From PALSA-505 sp035308365 (GTDB lineage Bacteria; Actinomycetota; Actinomycetes; Streptosporangiales; Streptosporangiaceae), in assembly GCA_035308365.1 (NCBI GenBank), contig DATGGU010000183.1, positions 13,665-77,664 on the forward strand: a DNA stretch of 64,000 nt. The letters are read 5' to 3'. Position numbers and translations under genes: made by a program. Under the pieces are notes generated by a model. That model searched no databases. It worked only from the letters and a program-made list of their open reading frames with translations, and was not told where the DNA came from. This document shows positions 45,135 to 53,595 of this stretch, piece after piece; the first letter of the stretch is position 1; each line of letters begins with the position of its first letter.

Positions 45135-45518
45135 TCACAGCGGCCGGGTGCTGGGCCCGCCGGGCGGGTCGGTGTCCTGGGACGGCCGGAAGTCCGGAGC
45201 AGGCCCGCCCGCCGGCCCGGCCTGCGGTGCTCCGGGCGCGGGCCGGACAGCCGGGGCCGGCCCGGCAGGCGCCCGCGCCGGGACGGGCCTGCGCTGGGCG
45301 ACCCGGACGTTCGGGGTGACCTGGCTGCGGACGAACATCCCGAGCAGGGCGGACACGATCCCGATTACCGCCCCGGTCTGCGCCGTGCTCCAGGTCCACC
45401 AGGAGAAAGCGATGCCCAGCGCGATGAAGGCCTGGACCATGGCGGTCGCGGCAGCCGATTCCAGTCTTACCCAGCCGGTGAACCTGTCCCAGATGGTCGT
45501 CCACATGTGCGTCTCCAC
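45135..45518 (-). CDS. Small holin-like membrane protein with proline-rich tail
   Basis: The 127-residue protein has MWTTIWDRFTGWVRLESAAATAMVQ followed by two hydrophobic helices (FIALGIAFSWWTW and GAVIGIVSALLGMFV). It then has a proline/alanine-rich tail of about 55 residues (VARAPAGPAPAVRPAPGA style). The helical part resembles small holin-type or phage-derived membrane proteins seen in actinobacterial genomes. No phage genes surround it. Start at ATG 45518 or ATG 45506. Function unknown. Confidence 0.5.
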   Translation of the reverse strand: METHMWTTIWDRFTGWVRLESAAATAMVQAFIALGIAFSWWTWSTAQTGAVIGIVSALLGMFVRSQVTPNVRVAQRRPVPARAPAGPAPAVRPAPGAPQAGPAGGPAPDFRPSQDTDPPGGPSTRPL

Positions 45519-45796
45519 CCTGCGGTTTTGCGGTTCACCCGCTGCTCACACCGGGTGTGGTCGCGGCGTGTCCCGCCTTCCGCGTTTTGTGATCTTCATG
45601 CGAATGATTCCAGCCTTGTTACCGCTCCGCCCCCTCCGTAATGAATCCAAAGCCTCAAATAGTGCTCTCGGCTGGCACGTGAGGGGTGCCGGCCTGCCGC
45701 CGGACGGCGGTAGGTAGCGTGGAGGGGAAACATCCTTCTTTCCGGCCACCCGGGCAGCAGCCGCTGGGGGCCGCCCAGCTCACCAGGGGTACCGAC

Positions 45797-46687
45797 GTGA
45801 CGGCAGAATCGTATGCGGACGCTGTCGATCTGGTCGCCCGCTCGGCGGCGGCCTATGTGGCCGGGGTGCCAGCGGACCCGGCCGACGAGGGCCTGTTCGG
45901 GCCCGCCAGCGTCACCTGGCGGGTGAACACCGACCCGGGCGCTCCGATCGCGGGCCTGACCGCCCTGATGGTGCAGGCCCTGCACCCGCTGGCCATGGCC
46001 GGGGTGGACCAGCACAGCGCCTGGCGCCAGGATCCGGTCGGCCGGCTGGCCGCCACCTCGCAGTACGTCACGACGATCAGCTTCGGCGAGCGGGCGGTGG
46101 CGGAGCGGGCCGCCAGCGTGGTGCGCCGCATCCACGAGCACGTGCGCGGCGTCGACTCCGTGACCGGGCAGCCCTATGCGGCCAGCGATCCCGCGCTGCT
46201 GCTCTGGGTGCACGCGGCCCTGATCGACTCCGCCATCACCGCGTGCCGGCTGTTCGGCACGCCGCTGTCACCCGGCGACGCCGACCGGTACACCGCCGAG
46301 ATGGTGGTCGCGGCCGAGCTGGTCGGCGTGCCTGCCGGCATGGTCCCGGCCAGCTACGGCGCGCTCCAGCAGTACATGACGTCGGTCCGGCCTGAGCTGC
46401 GGTGCACCCCGGCGGCGCGGGAGTCCATGAGTTATCTTCTCGAGCCACCCGGCCTCGGCCCGGACATCGCGGAGATCTGGCAGGACGTCAGGGACGGGGC
46501 TGTCGCCGCGCTGCCCGGCTGGGCCCGTGAACTGTACGGTTACCAAGCACCGGAACTGACTCCCGCCAGGCAGACCGAGATCCGGCAGGCCCTCGGCGTG
46601 CTCGACGCCGTGTTCCTCGGCGAGCCCGGGGTGCTGGAGGCGCGGCAGCGGATCACCCTGCGCATGCGTTCCGCCGCGCGCTCATGA
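45797..46687 (+). CDS. MpaB-like oxygenase (DUF2236)
   Basis: The 296-residue protein shows the DUF2236/MpaB pattern: TWRVNTDPGAPIAGLTALMVQALHPLAMAGVDQHSAWRQDPVGRL, with the conserved histidines at QALHP and VDQHS, then a further ALLLWVHAALIDSA histidine. The family includes the latex-clearing protein Lcp and MpaB-type b-heme oxygenases, so heme-dependent oxidation is probable. GTG 45797 follows a run compatible with an RBS. Its stop overlaps the ABC1 kinase start (ATGA), a recurring pair that hints at quinone or lipid metabolism. Confidence 0.8.
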   Translation: MTAESYADAVDLVARSAAAYVAGVPADPADEGLFGPASVTWRVNTDPGAPIAGLTALMVQALHPLAMAGVDQHSAWRQDPVGRLAATSQYVTTISFGERAVAERAASVVRRIHEHVRGVDSVTGQPYAASDPALLLWVHAALIDSAITACRLFGTPLSPGDADRYTAEMVVAAELVGVPAGMVPASYGALQQYMTSVRPELRCTPAARESMSYLLEPPGLGPDIAEIWQDVRDGAVAALPGWARELYGYQAPELTPARQTEIRQALGVLDAVFLGEPGVLEARQRITLRMRSAARS

Positions 46688-48174
46688 GCAAGCTCCGGCG
46701 GCCGTCACGGAAGACCGTGGCCGGCCTGGCCGCCGCTGCCGTCGTGGCCGGTGTCCTGGCCCGGCGCCGCCGGGCCGGCGGCCGGCTGCGCCTGGAGCGT
46801 GGCCTCGCGGCCGTCCGGCTGGCGTTGCGTGGCGGGGTGCGTTATGCCAGCAACGCGCCCCGGCTGTTCGCGGCCGCCGGTGCGGCGCGCGAGCAGTTGC
46901 GCAACGACCTGGCCCTGCAGACCGCCGAGGACGTCGCGGCCACCCTCGGCGCGATGAAGGGCGTCATGATGAAGATCGGCCAGATGGCGAGCTACGTGGA
47001 CGACGGCCTGTCGCCCAGCGTCCGCCGGACGCTCAGCCGTCTGCAGGACAGCGTCCCGCCGATGAGCCCGGAACTGGCCGCCGGGGTGGTCGAGGCCGAG
47101 CTCGGGCTGCCGCCCGAGCGCGCGTTCGCGCAGTGGGATCCGGTGCCCATCGCGGCGGCATCGATCGGGCAGGTCCACCGCGCTATCACCCACGACGGCC
47201 GGGCGGTCGCGGTGAAGGTGCAGTATCCGGGCATCGCCGAGACCATGACCGCCGACCTGGACAACGTCGCGTTGCTGCGCCGGATGCTCCGCATCATCGC
47301 GCCCAATCAGGACGTCGAGGCTCTGGTGGCCGAGCTGCGCGAGCGGATCGGCGAGGAACTGGACTACCGGCGCGAGGCGCGCAGCCAGCGCCGGATGGCG
47401 GCCTATTACGACGGCCACCCGACCATCCACGTGCCCAAGATCATCGATGAGCTGTCCGCCCGGCGGGTGGTGACCAGCGAGCTGTCCGACGGGGCCAGGT
47501 TCCATGAGCTGGCCGGCTGGTCCCAGGAGGAACGCGACCTGGCCGCCGAGACGATCTACCGGTTCGTGTTCCGCAGCCTGTACGAGATCCGGGCGTTCAA
47601 CGGCGACCCGCATCCGGGCAACTACCTGTTCCACGGCGGCGGCCGGGTCACCTTCCTGGACTTCGGCCTGGTCAAGCACTTCACCGAGACCGAGCTGCAG
47701 CCGCTCGTGCACATGGTGCGGGACCTGTGCGTGGCCAACGACCCGGAGGCGTTCCGCCGCAGCATGGAGGCCGCGGGCTTCCTCGTCCCCGGCGCGCCGC
47801 TGAGCACCGACGTGATCATCGACCACATGGCGGTGTTCTACGAGACCGTCCGCCGCCCGGGCACGCTGACCATCACCGAGGACTACGCGTCCAAGGTCGT
47901 GCGCCGGTTCTTCGACCTGCGCAGCCCGGTGGCGGCCTACGCCAGCATCCCGCGCTCCTACGTGATCCTGCAGCGCATCAACCTGGGCATGTTCGCGCTG
48001 CTCGGCCAGCTCACCGCGACCGCCAACTGGCGGGCCATCGCCGAGGAGATCTGGCCGTTCGTGCTGGGCCCGCCGTCCACCCCGATGGGCCGGGCGGAGG
48101 CTGCCTGGCTGGCGAACCGCCCCACCGCGCTGATGCTCGCCTGGATCGAGACCGGCCAGCCCGCCGATGCCTGA
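46684..48174 (+). CDS. ABC1/UbiB-family atypical kinase
   Basis: The 496-residue protein has the ABC1 hallmarks: MMKIGQMASYVDD (KxGQ motif, near 95-105), PIAAASIGQVHRA (A-rich nucleotide loop), and AVAVKVQYPG (catalytic lysine). It also has FNGDPHPGNYLFHGGGRVTFLDFGLV (catalytic loop and DFG). UbiB/COQ8 proteins use ATPase activity to support isoprenoid-quinone and lipid handling at membranes. Overlaps genes on both sides, so it sits in a MpaB-ABC1-XRE unit. The specific lipid partner is unknown. Confidence 0.88.
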   Translation: MSKLRRPSRKTVAGLAAAAVVAGVLARRRRAGGRLRLERGLAAVRLALRGGVRYASNAPRLFAAAGAAREQLRNDLALQTAEDVAATLGAMKGVMMKIGQMASYVDDGLSPSVRRTLSRLQDSVPPMSPELAAGVVEAELGLPPERAFAQWDPVPIAAASIGQVHRAITHDGRAVAVKVQYPGIAETMTADLDNVALLRRMLRIIAPNQDVEALVAELRERIGEELDYRREARSQRRMAAYYDGHPTIHVPKIIDELSARRVVTSELSDGARFHELAGWSQEERDLAAETIYRFVFRSLYEIRAFNGDPHPGNYLFHGGGRVTFLDFGLVKHFTETELQPLVHMVRDLCVANDPEAFRRSMEAAGFLVPGAPLSTDVIIDHMAVFYETVRRPGTLTITEDYASKVVRRFFDLRSPVAAYASIPRSYVILQRINLGMFALLGQLTATANWRAIAEEIWPFVLGPPSTPMGRAEAAWLANRPTALMLAWIETGQPADA

Positions 48175-48586
48175 CGGCCAGCGCCGGGTGCACAACCGGC
48201 TCGCGGTGCTGCGGGCCGAGCGCGGGCTGTCCCGCAAGGAGCTGGCCGGCAAACCCGGCATCAACTTCCAGACGATCGGCTACATCGAACGCGGCGACTA
48301 CAACCCCAGCCTCGAACCGGCCCTGACCATCGCGGAGCTCTTCCGGCTCCCCGTCGAAGCGATCTTCAGCCTCAAGCCGATGGTCCCACTGTCCGAAGAA
48401 GTCTTCCGCGAGCCGCCAGCCGCTAGTCCACCAGCTTCGATTCGACGGCCAGGACGGCCTCGTAGCGGCGGCGGATGTCCGCCCGGTCGGCCGCCTCGGG
48501 GACCGTCCGCTCGCTCAGCCGGCCGATCATCTCCGCCTGTTCGAGCAGGACACTGCGCTGCCCCGCCTCGGAGGTCTCCGCCATGA
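48167..48586 (+). CDS. XRE-family HTH regulator with overrunning C-terminal tail
   Basis: The first 75 residues are a compact Xre/Cro helix-turn-helix: VHNRLAVLRAERGLSRKELA, IGYIERGDYNPSLEPALTIAELF, PVEAIFSL. Such regulators normally end near residue 80-85 (after SEEVFRE). Here the stop is missing and the frame runs on for about 55 low-complexity R/G/P residues, overlapping 164 bases of the convergent DUF2254 gene. The tail is probably not selected. It overlaps the ABC1 kinase gene by 8 bases and may control this unit. Confidence 0.7.
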   Translation: MPDGQRRVHNRLAVLRAERGLSRKELAGKPGINFQTIGYIERGDYNPSLEPALTIAELFRLPVEAIFSLKPMVPLSEEVFREPPAASPPASIRRPGRPRSGGGCPPGRPPRGPSARSAGRSSPPVRAGHCAAPPRRSPP

Positions 48587-49766
48587 TCTTGGCCAGCGCC
48601 TCCAGCTGGCGGATCATCACCGCTGGCATGCCGCTGCTCGCCTGGCGGATCTTCTCGAAGGCGCGCTGGACCAGCCGCTCGTAGGTCGGCTGGGCCGCGA
48701 TGATCCGGACGTAGCCCTGGCCGTCGCGGTGGACGCGGGCCGGGTGCCACCGGTTGATGATCTTGCAGAGGTTGTCACCGAGCCAGTCGATGCAGGTCAG
48801 CGCCGTGAAGGTGTCATTGACGGCGGCGGAGAGAGCGCGGATGGCGATCTCCACGAGCTGGTCGATGCCGAACGACACGTCCTGGGTCAGCGTCCGGTAC
48901 GGGCCGGTGATGTGCGCACGGCCGAGCGCGTCGGTCACCCGCGCCGCCGCCTCCGGCGGCCAGACCTTGGCGAACGGATGCCCCTGCACGATGAAGTGGC
49001 CGGGCCGGTGGTCGAGGCTGATCACCGCCTCCGCCTCGGTGGCCAGCTTGACCAGGATCCCGTGCCTGATGAACTGCAGATAGCCGCTGGCCGGGGCGCG
49101 CACCACCCCACCGCCGGTCTCCATCAGGGACAGCAGTTCGGCCGGGGAAGGACCTCGGCTGCTGGCTGTGCTCTCCTCACCACCCTGGATCTCGATGGCT
49201 TCCGACAGGTCCCGCGCGATGCTGGCGATCACCTGGGGCAGCTGGATCGAGGCGGCGGTGTGGTGGATGAAGTAGATCAGGACGGCCAGGTCGGCCACCA
49301 TCAGCGCCATCGTCACCGTGACGCCGATGTGCGGCACGAAGTCGCCGTGTGACCCGGGGCCTATCGACACCAGCACGAGCACCGCGTAGACGAAGGTCGC
49401 CACGAACGTGCCGAGGGTGAGCTGGGTCGCCCGGTCGCGGATGAAGTTCCGCAGCATCCTGGGCCCGAACTGGGTGGAGGCCAGGGTCAGGGTAACCAGG
49501 ATGATCGAGAAGACGACGCCCACGACCGTGATCACGGCCGCGGCGATGGACGTCAGGATCTGCTGCGCGGTGCCGGCCGTCCCGCTGATCACCCAGGACG
49601 GATAGCCGAAGACGCCACGGTAGGCTGCCTGGTCGAGCAGGCTGGTCCCGGCGAACAGCGCGACCGAGGCGATGACCTCGATGCCGGGGACGAACCACAG
49701 GTTGGTGCGGAGCACCTCACGGCGCCAGTGCGAGGAAAGCGCCGATGATGCGAGGCCCCGGTCCAT
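48423..49766 (-). CDS. DUF2254 membrane protein
   Basis: The 447-residue protein has four N-terminal membrane helices (WFVPGIEVIASVALFAGTSLLD; TSIAAAVITVVGVVFSIILVTLTLAS; TLGTFVATFVYAVLVLVSI; and VTMALMVADLAVLIYFIHHTA). The SIILVTLTLASTQFGPRMLRNFIRDR loop is typical of DUF2254. The soluble half contains DQLVEIAIRALSAAVNDTFTALTCIDWLG, a conserved segment. Function is not established. Start ATG 49766. Its 3' end is overlapped by the XRE tail. Confidence 0.85.
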   Translation of the reverse strand: MDRGLASSALSSHWRREVLRTNLWFVPGIEVIASVALFAGTSLLDQAAYRGVFGYPSWVISGTAGTAQQILTSIAAAVITVVGVVFSIILVTLTLASTQFGPRMLRNFIRDRATQLTLGTFVATFVYAVLVLVSIGPGSHGDFVPHIGVTVTMALMVADLAVLIYFIHHTAASIQLPQVIASIARDLSEAIEIQGGEESTASSRGPSPAELLSLMETGGGVVRAPASGYLQFIRHGILVKLATEAEAVISLDHRPGHFIVQGHPFAKVWPPEAAARVTDALGRAHITGPYRTLTQDVSFGIDQLVEIAIRALSAAVNDTFTALTCIDWLGDNLCKIINRWHPARVHRDGQGYVRIIAAQPTYERLVQRAFEKIRQASSGMPAVMIRQLEALAKIMAETSEAGQRSVLLEQAEMIGRLSERTVPEAADRADIRRRYEAVLAVESKLVD

Positions 49767-49925
49767 TCTCAGCTCCTGGGTCGGTTACCGTGCCGACCAG
49801 GCTTCCCGGCTCACCACGACGAATGCTACTGAGTGTGGCGGTGCTGGCCAACTCGCCCGCCCGCGGCGCGGGCGCGTGGGCGGGCCGCGGTCCAGACTGT
49901 CCGAGTCATCGGGCAGGCTTAAGGC

Positions 49926-50768
49926 ATGACGGACAATCTGACTGTGATGGCGGTGCACGCGCACCCCGACGACGAGGCGTCGAGCACGGGCGGCGTGCTG
50001 GCCCTCTACTCCGATCAGGGCATCAGGACGGTGGTCGTTACCTGCACGAACGGCGAGTTCGGCGACGCTCCCGGGGGGGTCAAGCCCGGTGAGGACGGGC
50101 ACGACGGGCAGGCCGTGGCCGAGTTGCGGCTGGCCGAGCTGCGCCAGTCCTGCAAGATTCTGGGAGTCAGCGACCTCGAGGTGCTCGGGTATCACGACTC
50201 CGGCATGGCCGAATGGGACTACAAGGACCGGCCGGACGCGTTCTGCAACATCCCGCTGGACGTCGTCGCAGCCAGGATCGGTGGCCTGATCGAGGCCTAC
50301 CGGCCCCAGGTCGTCATCGCCTACGACGACCAGGGTCTCTACCAGCACCCTGACCACGTGCACTCCAGCCTGGCGGCCCAGGCCGCGGTGGCCGCCACCG
50401 GGACCGTGGCCAAGCTGTACCTGTCCGCGATCCGCGGCAGCGACTTCCAGAAGGTGTTCGAGGCACTGCGCGAGCAGGGCATCGAGACGCCCGCCGGCGA
50501 CCGCGAGTTCACCGAGGAAGACCGGCGCAAGATGCTGGAGTCCGAGGCGAAGATCACCACGGTGGTCGACATCCGGCAGGTGCTGACCCGCAAGAGTGAC
50601 GCGCTGCAGGCGCACGCCAGCCAGATCGAGGATTCGTGGTTCAGCAAGATCCCGCCGCAGATCGCGGCGGACGCGTTCGGCCGGGAGAACTTCATCCGGG
50701 TCCGTGACACCACCGGCGTCCCGGTGCCCGAGGATGACCTGTTCGCGGGCCTGCGGCCGGCCGGATAG
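49926..50768 (+). CDS. PIG-L family N-acetylglucosaminyl deacetylase / mycothiol conjugate amidase-like
   Basis: The 280-residue protein has the zinc motif VHAHPDDEASSTGG near residue 10, GYHDSGMAEWDYK near 97, and YQHPDHVHSS near 143, the complete metal set of PIG-L/LmbE deacetylases. Similarity to the MshB/Mca group suggests deacylation of a glucosaminyl-inositol or mycothiol S-conjugate, in keeping with an actinomycete. MshB and Mca cannot be separated by eye. It ends with GGATAG, which is followed at once by the proline iminopeptidase sequence. Confidence 0.87.
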   Translation: MTDNLTVMAVHAHPDDEASSTGGVLALYSDQGIRTVVVTCTNGEFGDAPGGVKPGEDGHDGQAVAELRLAELRQSCKILGVSDLEVLGYHDSGMAEWDYKDRPDAFCNIPLDVVAARIGGLIEAYRPQVVIAYDDQGLYQHPDHVHSSLAAQAAVAATGTVAKLYLSAIRGSDFQKVFEALREQGIETPAGDREFTEEDRRKMLESEAKITTVVDIRQVLTRKSDALQAHASQIEDSWFSKIPPQIAADAFGRENFIRVRDTTGVPVPEDDLFAGLRPAG

Positions 50769-50773
50769 CCGCC

Positions 50774-51721
50774 ACGTACCCTCCGCTCGATCCCTACGAT
50801 CACGGGCTGCTCGACGCCGGAGCCGGAAACCTCGTCTACTGGGAGGTCTGCGGCAACCCGGACGGCAAGCCCGCCCTGGTCGTGCACGGCGGACCCGGCT
50901 CGGGAAGCATGCCCGGTAACCGCCGGGTCTGCGACCCGGGCCGGTACCGCATCGTCCTGTTCGACCAGCGCGGCTGTGGCCGGAGCACGCCGCACGCCAG
51001 CGACCCGGCCACCAGCATGCGCCACAACACCACCGGTCACCTGATCGGTGACATGGAACTGCTGCGCGTCCACCTCGGCATCGAGCGCTGGCTGCTGACC
51101 GGCTGGTCATGGGGATCGACGCTGATCCTCGCCTACGCCGAACGGCACCCGCACCGGGTGTCGGAGATCGTCATGCACGGCGTCTCCACCTGCCGGCGTT
51201 CGGACATCGGCTGGCTCTACGGTGGCATCAGGCGCTTCCTCCCCGAAGCGTGGGACCGGTTCCGGGCCGGCGTCCCGGAGCCCGAGCGCGACGGCGACCT
51301 GGTGGCCGCGTACGCACGCCTGATGGAGCACCCGGATCCGCAGGTGCGGGAGCAGGCAGCCAACGACTGGTGCGACTGGGAGAGCGCGATCCTCTCCCTG
51401 GAGACCGGCATTCCGCCTGGCCGCTCGGCCGGCCGTCCCCCTCCTGCCCAGCTCGCTTTTGCCCGCATCGCCGCCCACTACTTCTCGCACGGCGCCTGGC
51501 TGGAGGAAGGGGCGCTGCTGCGCGACGCCGGCCGCCTGGCGGGCATCCCCGGCGTCCTGGTCCAGGGCCGCCGGGACATGGGCGGCACCGAGACGGCCTG
51601 GCTGCTCGCCCGCGCCTGGCCCGATGCCGAGGTGACCGTCATCGAAGACGCCGGGCACCTGGGCAACCCGGCCCTGGACGCCGCCTTCCTGGCCGCCCTC
51701 GACAGATTCGCCGCCACCTGA
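50774..51721 (+). CDS. pip: Proline iminopeptidase (S33), apparently with a non-standard start
   Basis: The protein has the expected N-terminus TYPPLDPYDHGLLDAGAGN, then VYWEVCGNPDGKPALVVHGGPGSG. The nucleophile elbow is GWSWGSTL (near residue 112), the aspartate is in GRRDMGG and the histidine in DAGHLGN. This is a full S33 prolyl aminopeptidase (about 315 residues), releasing N-terminal proline from peptides in the cytoplasm. But no ATG, GTG or TTG lies in frame between the stop at 50735 and 50882. The first conserved codons are ATA (50765) and ACG (50774), where ATG is expected. Starting at GTG 50882 would remove 36 conserved residues. The annotated start is therefore provisional. Confidence 0.75.
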   Translation, partial: TYPPLDPYDHGLLDAGAGNLVYWEVCGNPDGKPALVVHGGPGSGSMPGNRRVCDPGRYRIVLFDQRGCGRSTPHASDPATSMRHNTTGHLIGDMELLRVHLGIERWLLTGWSWGSTLILAYAERHPHRVSEIVMHGVSTCRRSDIGWLYGGIRRFLPEAWDRFRAGVPEPERDGDLVAAYARLMEHPDPQVREQAANDWCDWESAILSLETGIPPGRSAGRPPPAQLAFARIAAHYFSHGAWLEEGALLRDAGRLAGIPGVLVQGRRDMGGTETAWLLARAWPDAEVTVIEDAGHLGNPALDAAFLAALDRFAAT

Positions 51722-51746
51722 GCCCGCTCTGGTACTTTTATTCATA

Positions 51747-51757
51747 CAGACAGTCAG
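51747..51757. promoter_or_regulatory. Half-operator upstream of the TetR gene
   Basis: CAGACAGTCAG contains the same CAGTCAG half-site as the perfect palindrome at 52393-52407. It overlaps the RBS region of the tetR gene 12 bases before its start, so it is a candidate weak autoregulatory site. Confidence 0.4.
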
Positions 51758-51768
51758 GAGCATGACGG

Positions 51769-52404
51769 ATGAGCCCGCGCCCATACCGGCTGGGGCAGCG
51801 GCAGGCCGCGATCGACGAGACCCGGGCGCGGGTCATCGCCGCCGCCAGGGAACTGCTCGTGTCCGCCGACCCCGGCAAGTTCAGCATCGACGCCGTGGCG
51901 CAGCACGCGGACGTGTCGCGGGCCACCGTCTACTACCAGTTCCGGTCCAAGGCCGGGCTGCTCGAGGCGCTGTTCGACTCGCTCGGCGCATCCGGCGGAA
52001 TGGCCGGGCTGGCCGACGCCTTCCGCCGGGACGATCCGCTCGCCGCGCTCGATGAGTACATCATGGTGTTCGGCCGGTTCTGGGGCAGCGACCAGGTGCT
52101 GCACCGCCGCCTGCGTGGCCTGGCCGCCCTCGATCCCGACCTCGGCGAGGCGCTGCGGGTGCGTCAGGAATGGCGCAGGCGCGGCGCGGCCACGCTGATC
52201 ACCAGGCTCACCACCGAACTGGGAGCCCCGCCCGCCACCCGCCAGCGCGATGCGACCGACCTGCTGTTCACGGTCACCAGCTTCGAGACCTTCGACACCC
52301 TGGCCGGCGCCGGCACCCCGCAGGCCGCCGTCTCCCTGATCCAGCACCTGGCCCACGCCGCCCTCACCCTCCCCGTCTTTCCCGGAATAATTCAGTCAGA
52401 CTGA
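51769..52404 (+). CDS. TetR-family transcriptional regulator
   Basis: The 211-residue protein has an N-terminal TetR HTH: QAAIDETRARVIAAARELLV, FSIDAVAQHADVSRATVYYQFRSKAGLLEALF (residues 12-66). The C-terminal half is the ligand-binding helical bundle. ATG 51769 follows AGGAG by 8 bases. Its last codons lie inside the palindrome CAGTCAG-A-CTGACTG, and the following truncated SDR gene is the natural target. An upstream half-site suggests autoregulation. Ligand unknown. Confidence 0.87.
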   Translation: MSPRPYRLGQRQAAIDETRARVIAAARELLVSADPGKFSIDAVAQHADVSRATVYYQFRSKAGLLEALFDSLGASGGMAGLADAFRRDDPLAALDEYIMVFGRFWGSDQVLHRRLRGLAALDPDLGEALRVRQEWRRRGAATLITRLTTELGAPPATRQRDATDLLFTVTSFETFDTLAGAGTPQAAVSLIQHLAHAALTLPVFPGIIQSD

Positions 52405-52407
52405 CTG
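52393..52407. promoter_or_regulatory. Perfect 15-bp TetR-type operator between tetR and the SDR gene
   Basis: CAGTCAG-A-CTGACTG is a perfect palindrome covering the tetR stop codon. It is set inside an outer AT-rich inverted repeat, AATAATT (52386-52392) with AATTATT (52415-52421). It lies 36 bases before the SDR start, the normal position for a TetR-controlled promoter. Confidence 0.65.
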
Positions 52408-52442
52408 TTGGATAAATTATTCGTTCGGGCTAGGAGACTGAG

Positions 52443-52757
52443 ATGGAATCCATGACGGGCCGGGTTGCCCTGGTGGCCGGGGCCAGCAAGGGCATCGGGG
52501 CGGCGACGGCCGAGGCGTTCGCGGCCGCTGGGGCCCGGGTGGTGCTGGCCGCCCGGGACCTCACCGCGCTGGAGGGCGTGGCCAAGCGGATCGCGGACAG
52601 CGGCGGTCAGGCCATCGCCGTCCGCACCGACGTCAGCGACGAGGACTCGATGCGCAACCTGGCCGGCCGGACGGTCATCCCCATCGACGGCGGGCAGAGC
52701 GCCGGCACCAAGCCGCCGCAGATGTTCCGGCAGGCGACGCGTCCACCGGCTGGCTGA
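52443..52757 (+). pseudogene. Internally deleted short-chain dehydrogenase (SDR)
   Basis: The frame opens GRVALVAGASKGIGAATAEAFAAAGARVVLAARD, the SDR Rossmann start with the TGxxxGIG-type motif, and continues to VRTDVSDEDSMRNL (residue 73). It then jumps directly to AGRTVIPIDGGQSAG, the sequence that closes a full SDR of about 250 residues. Roughly 140 codons with the catalytic S-Y-K residues and the NAG motif are missing, in frame, with the junction near 52660-52668. The RBS (AGGAG) and start are intact, so a 104-residue remnant is probably made. It could be a pseudogene or, less likely, a small nucleotide-binding protein. Confidence 0.75.
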
Positions 52758-52772
52758 TGGTCCAATGGGGGC

Positions 52773-53546
52773 ATGTGCACCGCGATTGTCAGCGTCGGTC
52801 CCGCCGTCCTGCTGGCCGGTATCCGCGATGAGTTCGTGGCCCGCTCCTGGGAGCCTCCGGCGCGGCACTGGCCGCAGTACCCGGGACTGGTCGGCGGCAG
52901 GGACCTCACCGCCGGCGGGACCTGGCTGGCGGTATCCCCTCCGGCACGCGCCGCCTGCGTGCTCAACGGCCGGGGCGCACCGGCACCGGCCGCCTCCCGC
53001 CGGTCCCGGGGTCTGCTGCCGCTCCAGGCGGCCGTCGGCGGAAAGCTGGTACCGGGCGTGGCCGGCTTCGACCCGTTCCACCTGCTGGTCGCGGAGCCGG
53101 GACGGGCGTCCCTGACGAGCTGGGACGGCGAGAACCTGACCGAGCGCAAGCTCGGCCCCGGCCTGCACATGATCGTCAACAGCGGCCTCAGCGGCGAACT
53201 GCTGACCGACGGCGCGCCAGGCTCCCCCGGGCGGGAGCGCGAACTGGCCCGGCTGGCCTGGTTCCTGCCCAGGCTGCGGGCCGCGGCCCGGCCGGTGCCG
53301 AGGCCGGGTGAACCCGTCGGCCAGGCCTGGGGCGAATGGCTGCCGCTGCTCAACGGCGCGGGGCTGCCTGCGCAGGATCCGAGGGCCCTGATCGTGCGGC
53401 ACGAGTTCGGCGATGGGCGGGTCTGGGGCACGACCTCGATATCGCTGGTCGCGCTCTCACCCGGCGAGATGCGCTACGACTTCACCGCCAGACCCGGCGA
53501 CCCGGCGGCCTGGCAGCAGATCCCCCTGCGGCTCCCTACCCTTTGA
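52773..53546 (+). CDS. NRDE-family (TANGO2-like) protein
   Basis: The 257-residue protein begins MCTAIVSVGPAVLLAGIRDEFVARSWEPPARHW. The MC start with NRDE-type motif (here IRDE) followed by a conserved RxxxPP region is typical of the NRDE/TANGO2 family. The N-terminal cysteine could act as an Ntn-type nucleophile after methionine removal. The middle has the usual GGRDLTAGGTWLAV. TANGO2 homologues have been linked to heme or lipid handling in eukaryotes; the bacterial role is unclear. Starts 15 bases after the SDR remnant. Confidence 0.8.
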   Translation: MCTAIVSVGPAVLLAGIRDEFVARSWEPPARHWPQYPGLVGGRDLTAGGTWLAVSPPARAACVLNGRGAPAPAASRRSRGLLPLQAAVGGKLVPGVAGFDPFHLLVAEPGRASLTSWDGENLTERKLGPGLHMIVNSGLSGELLTDGAPGSPGRERELARLAWFLPRLRAAARPVPRPGEPVGQAWGEWLPLLNGAGLPAQDPRALIVRHEFGDGRVWGTTSISLVALSPGEMRYDFTARPGDPAAWQQIPLRLPTL

Positions 53547-53595
53547 CCTGGGGTCACTGCCTCCTGGTACGTGCCCGGCACCCGGGCAGCCGTTT

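Noticed and set aside
50882..51721. GTG 50882 as the proline iminopeptidase start
   Set aside because: It would remove 36 residues conserved in the family, including the YDHG and VYWEVCGNPDG segments, and has no good RBS.
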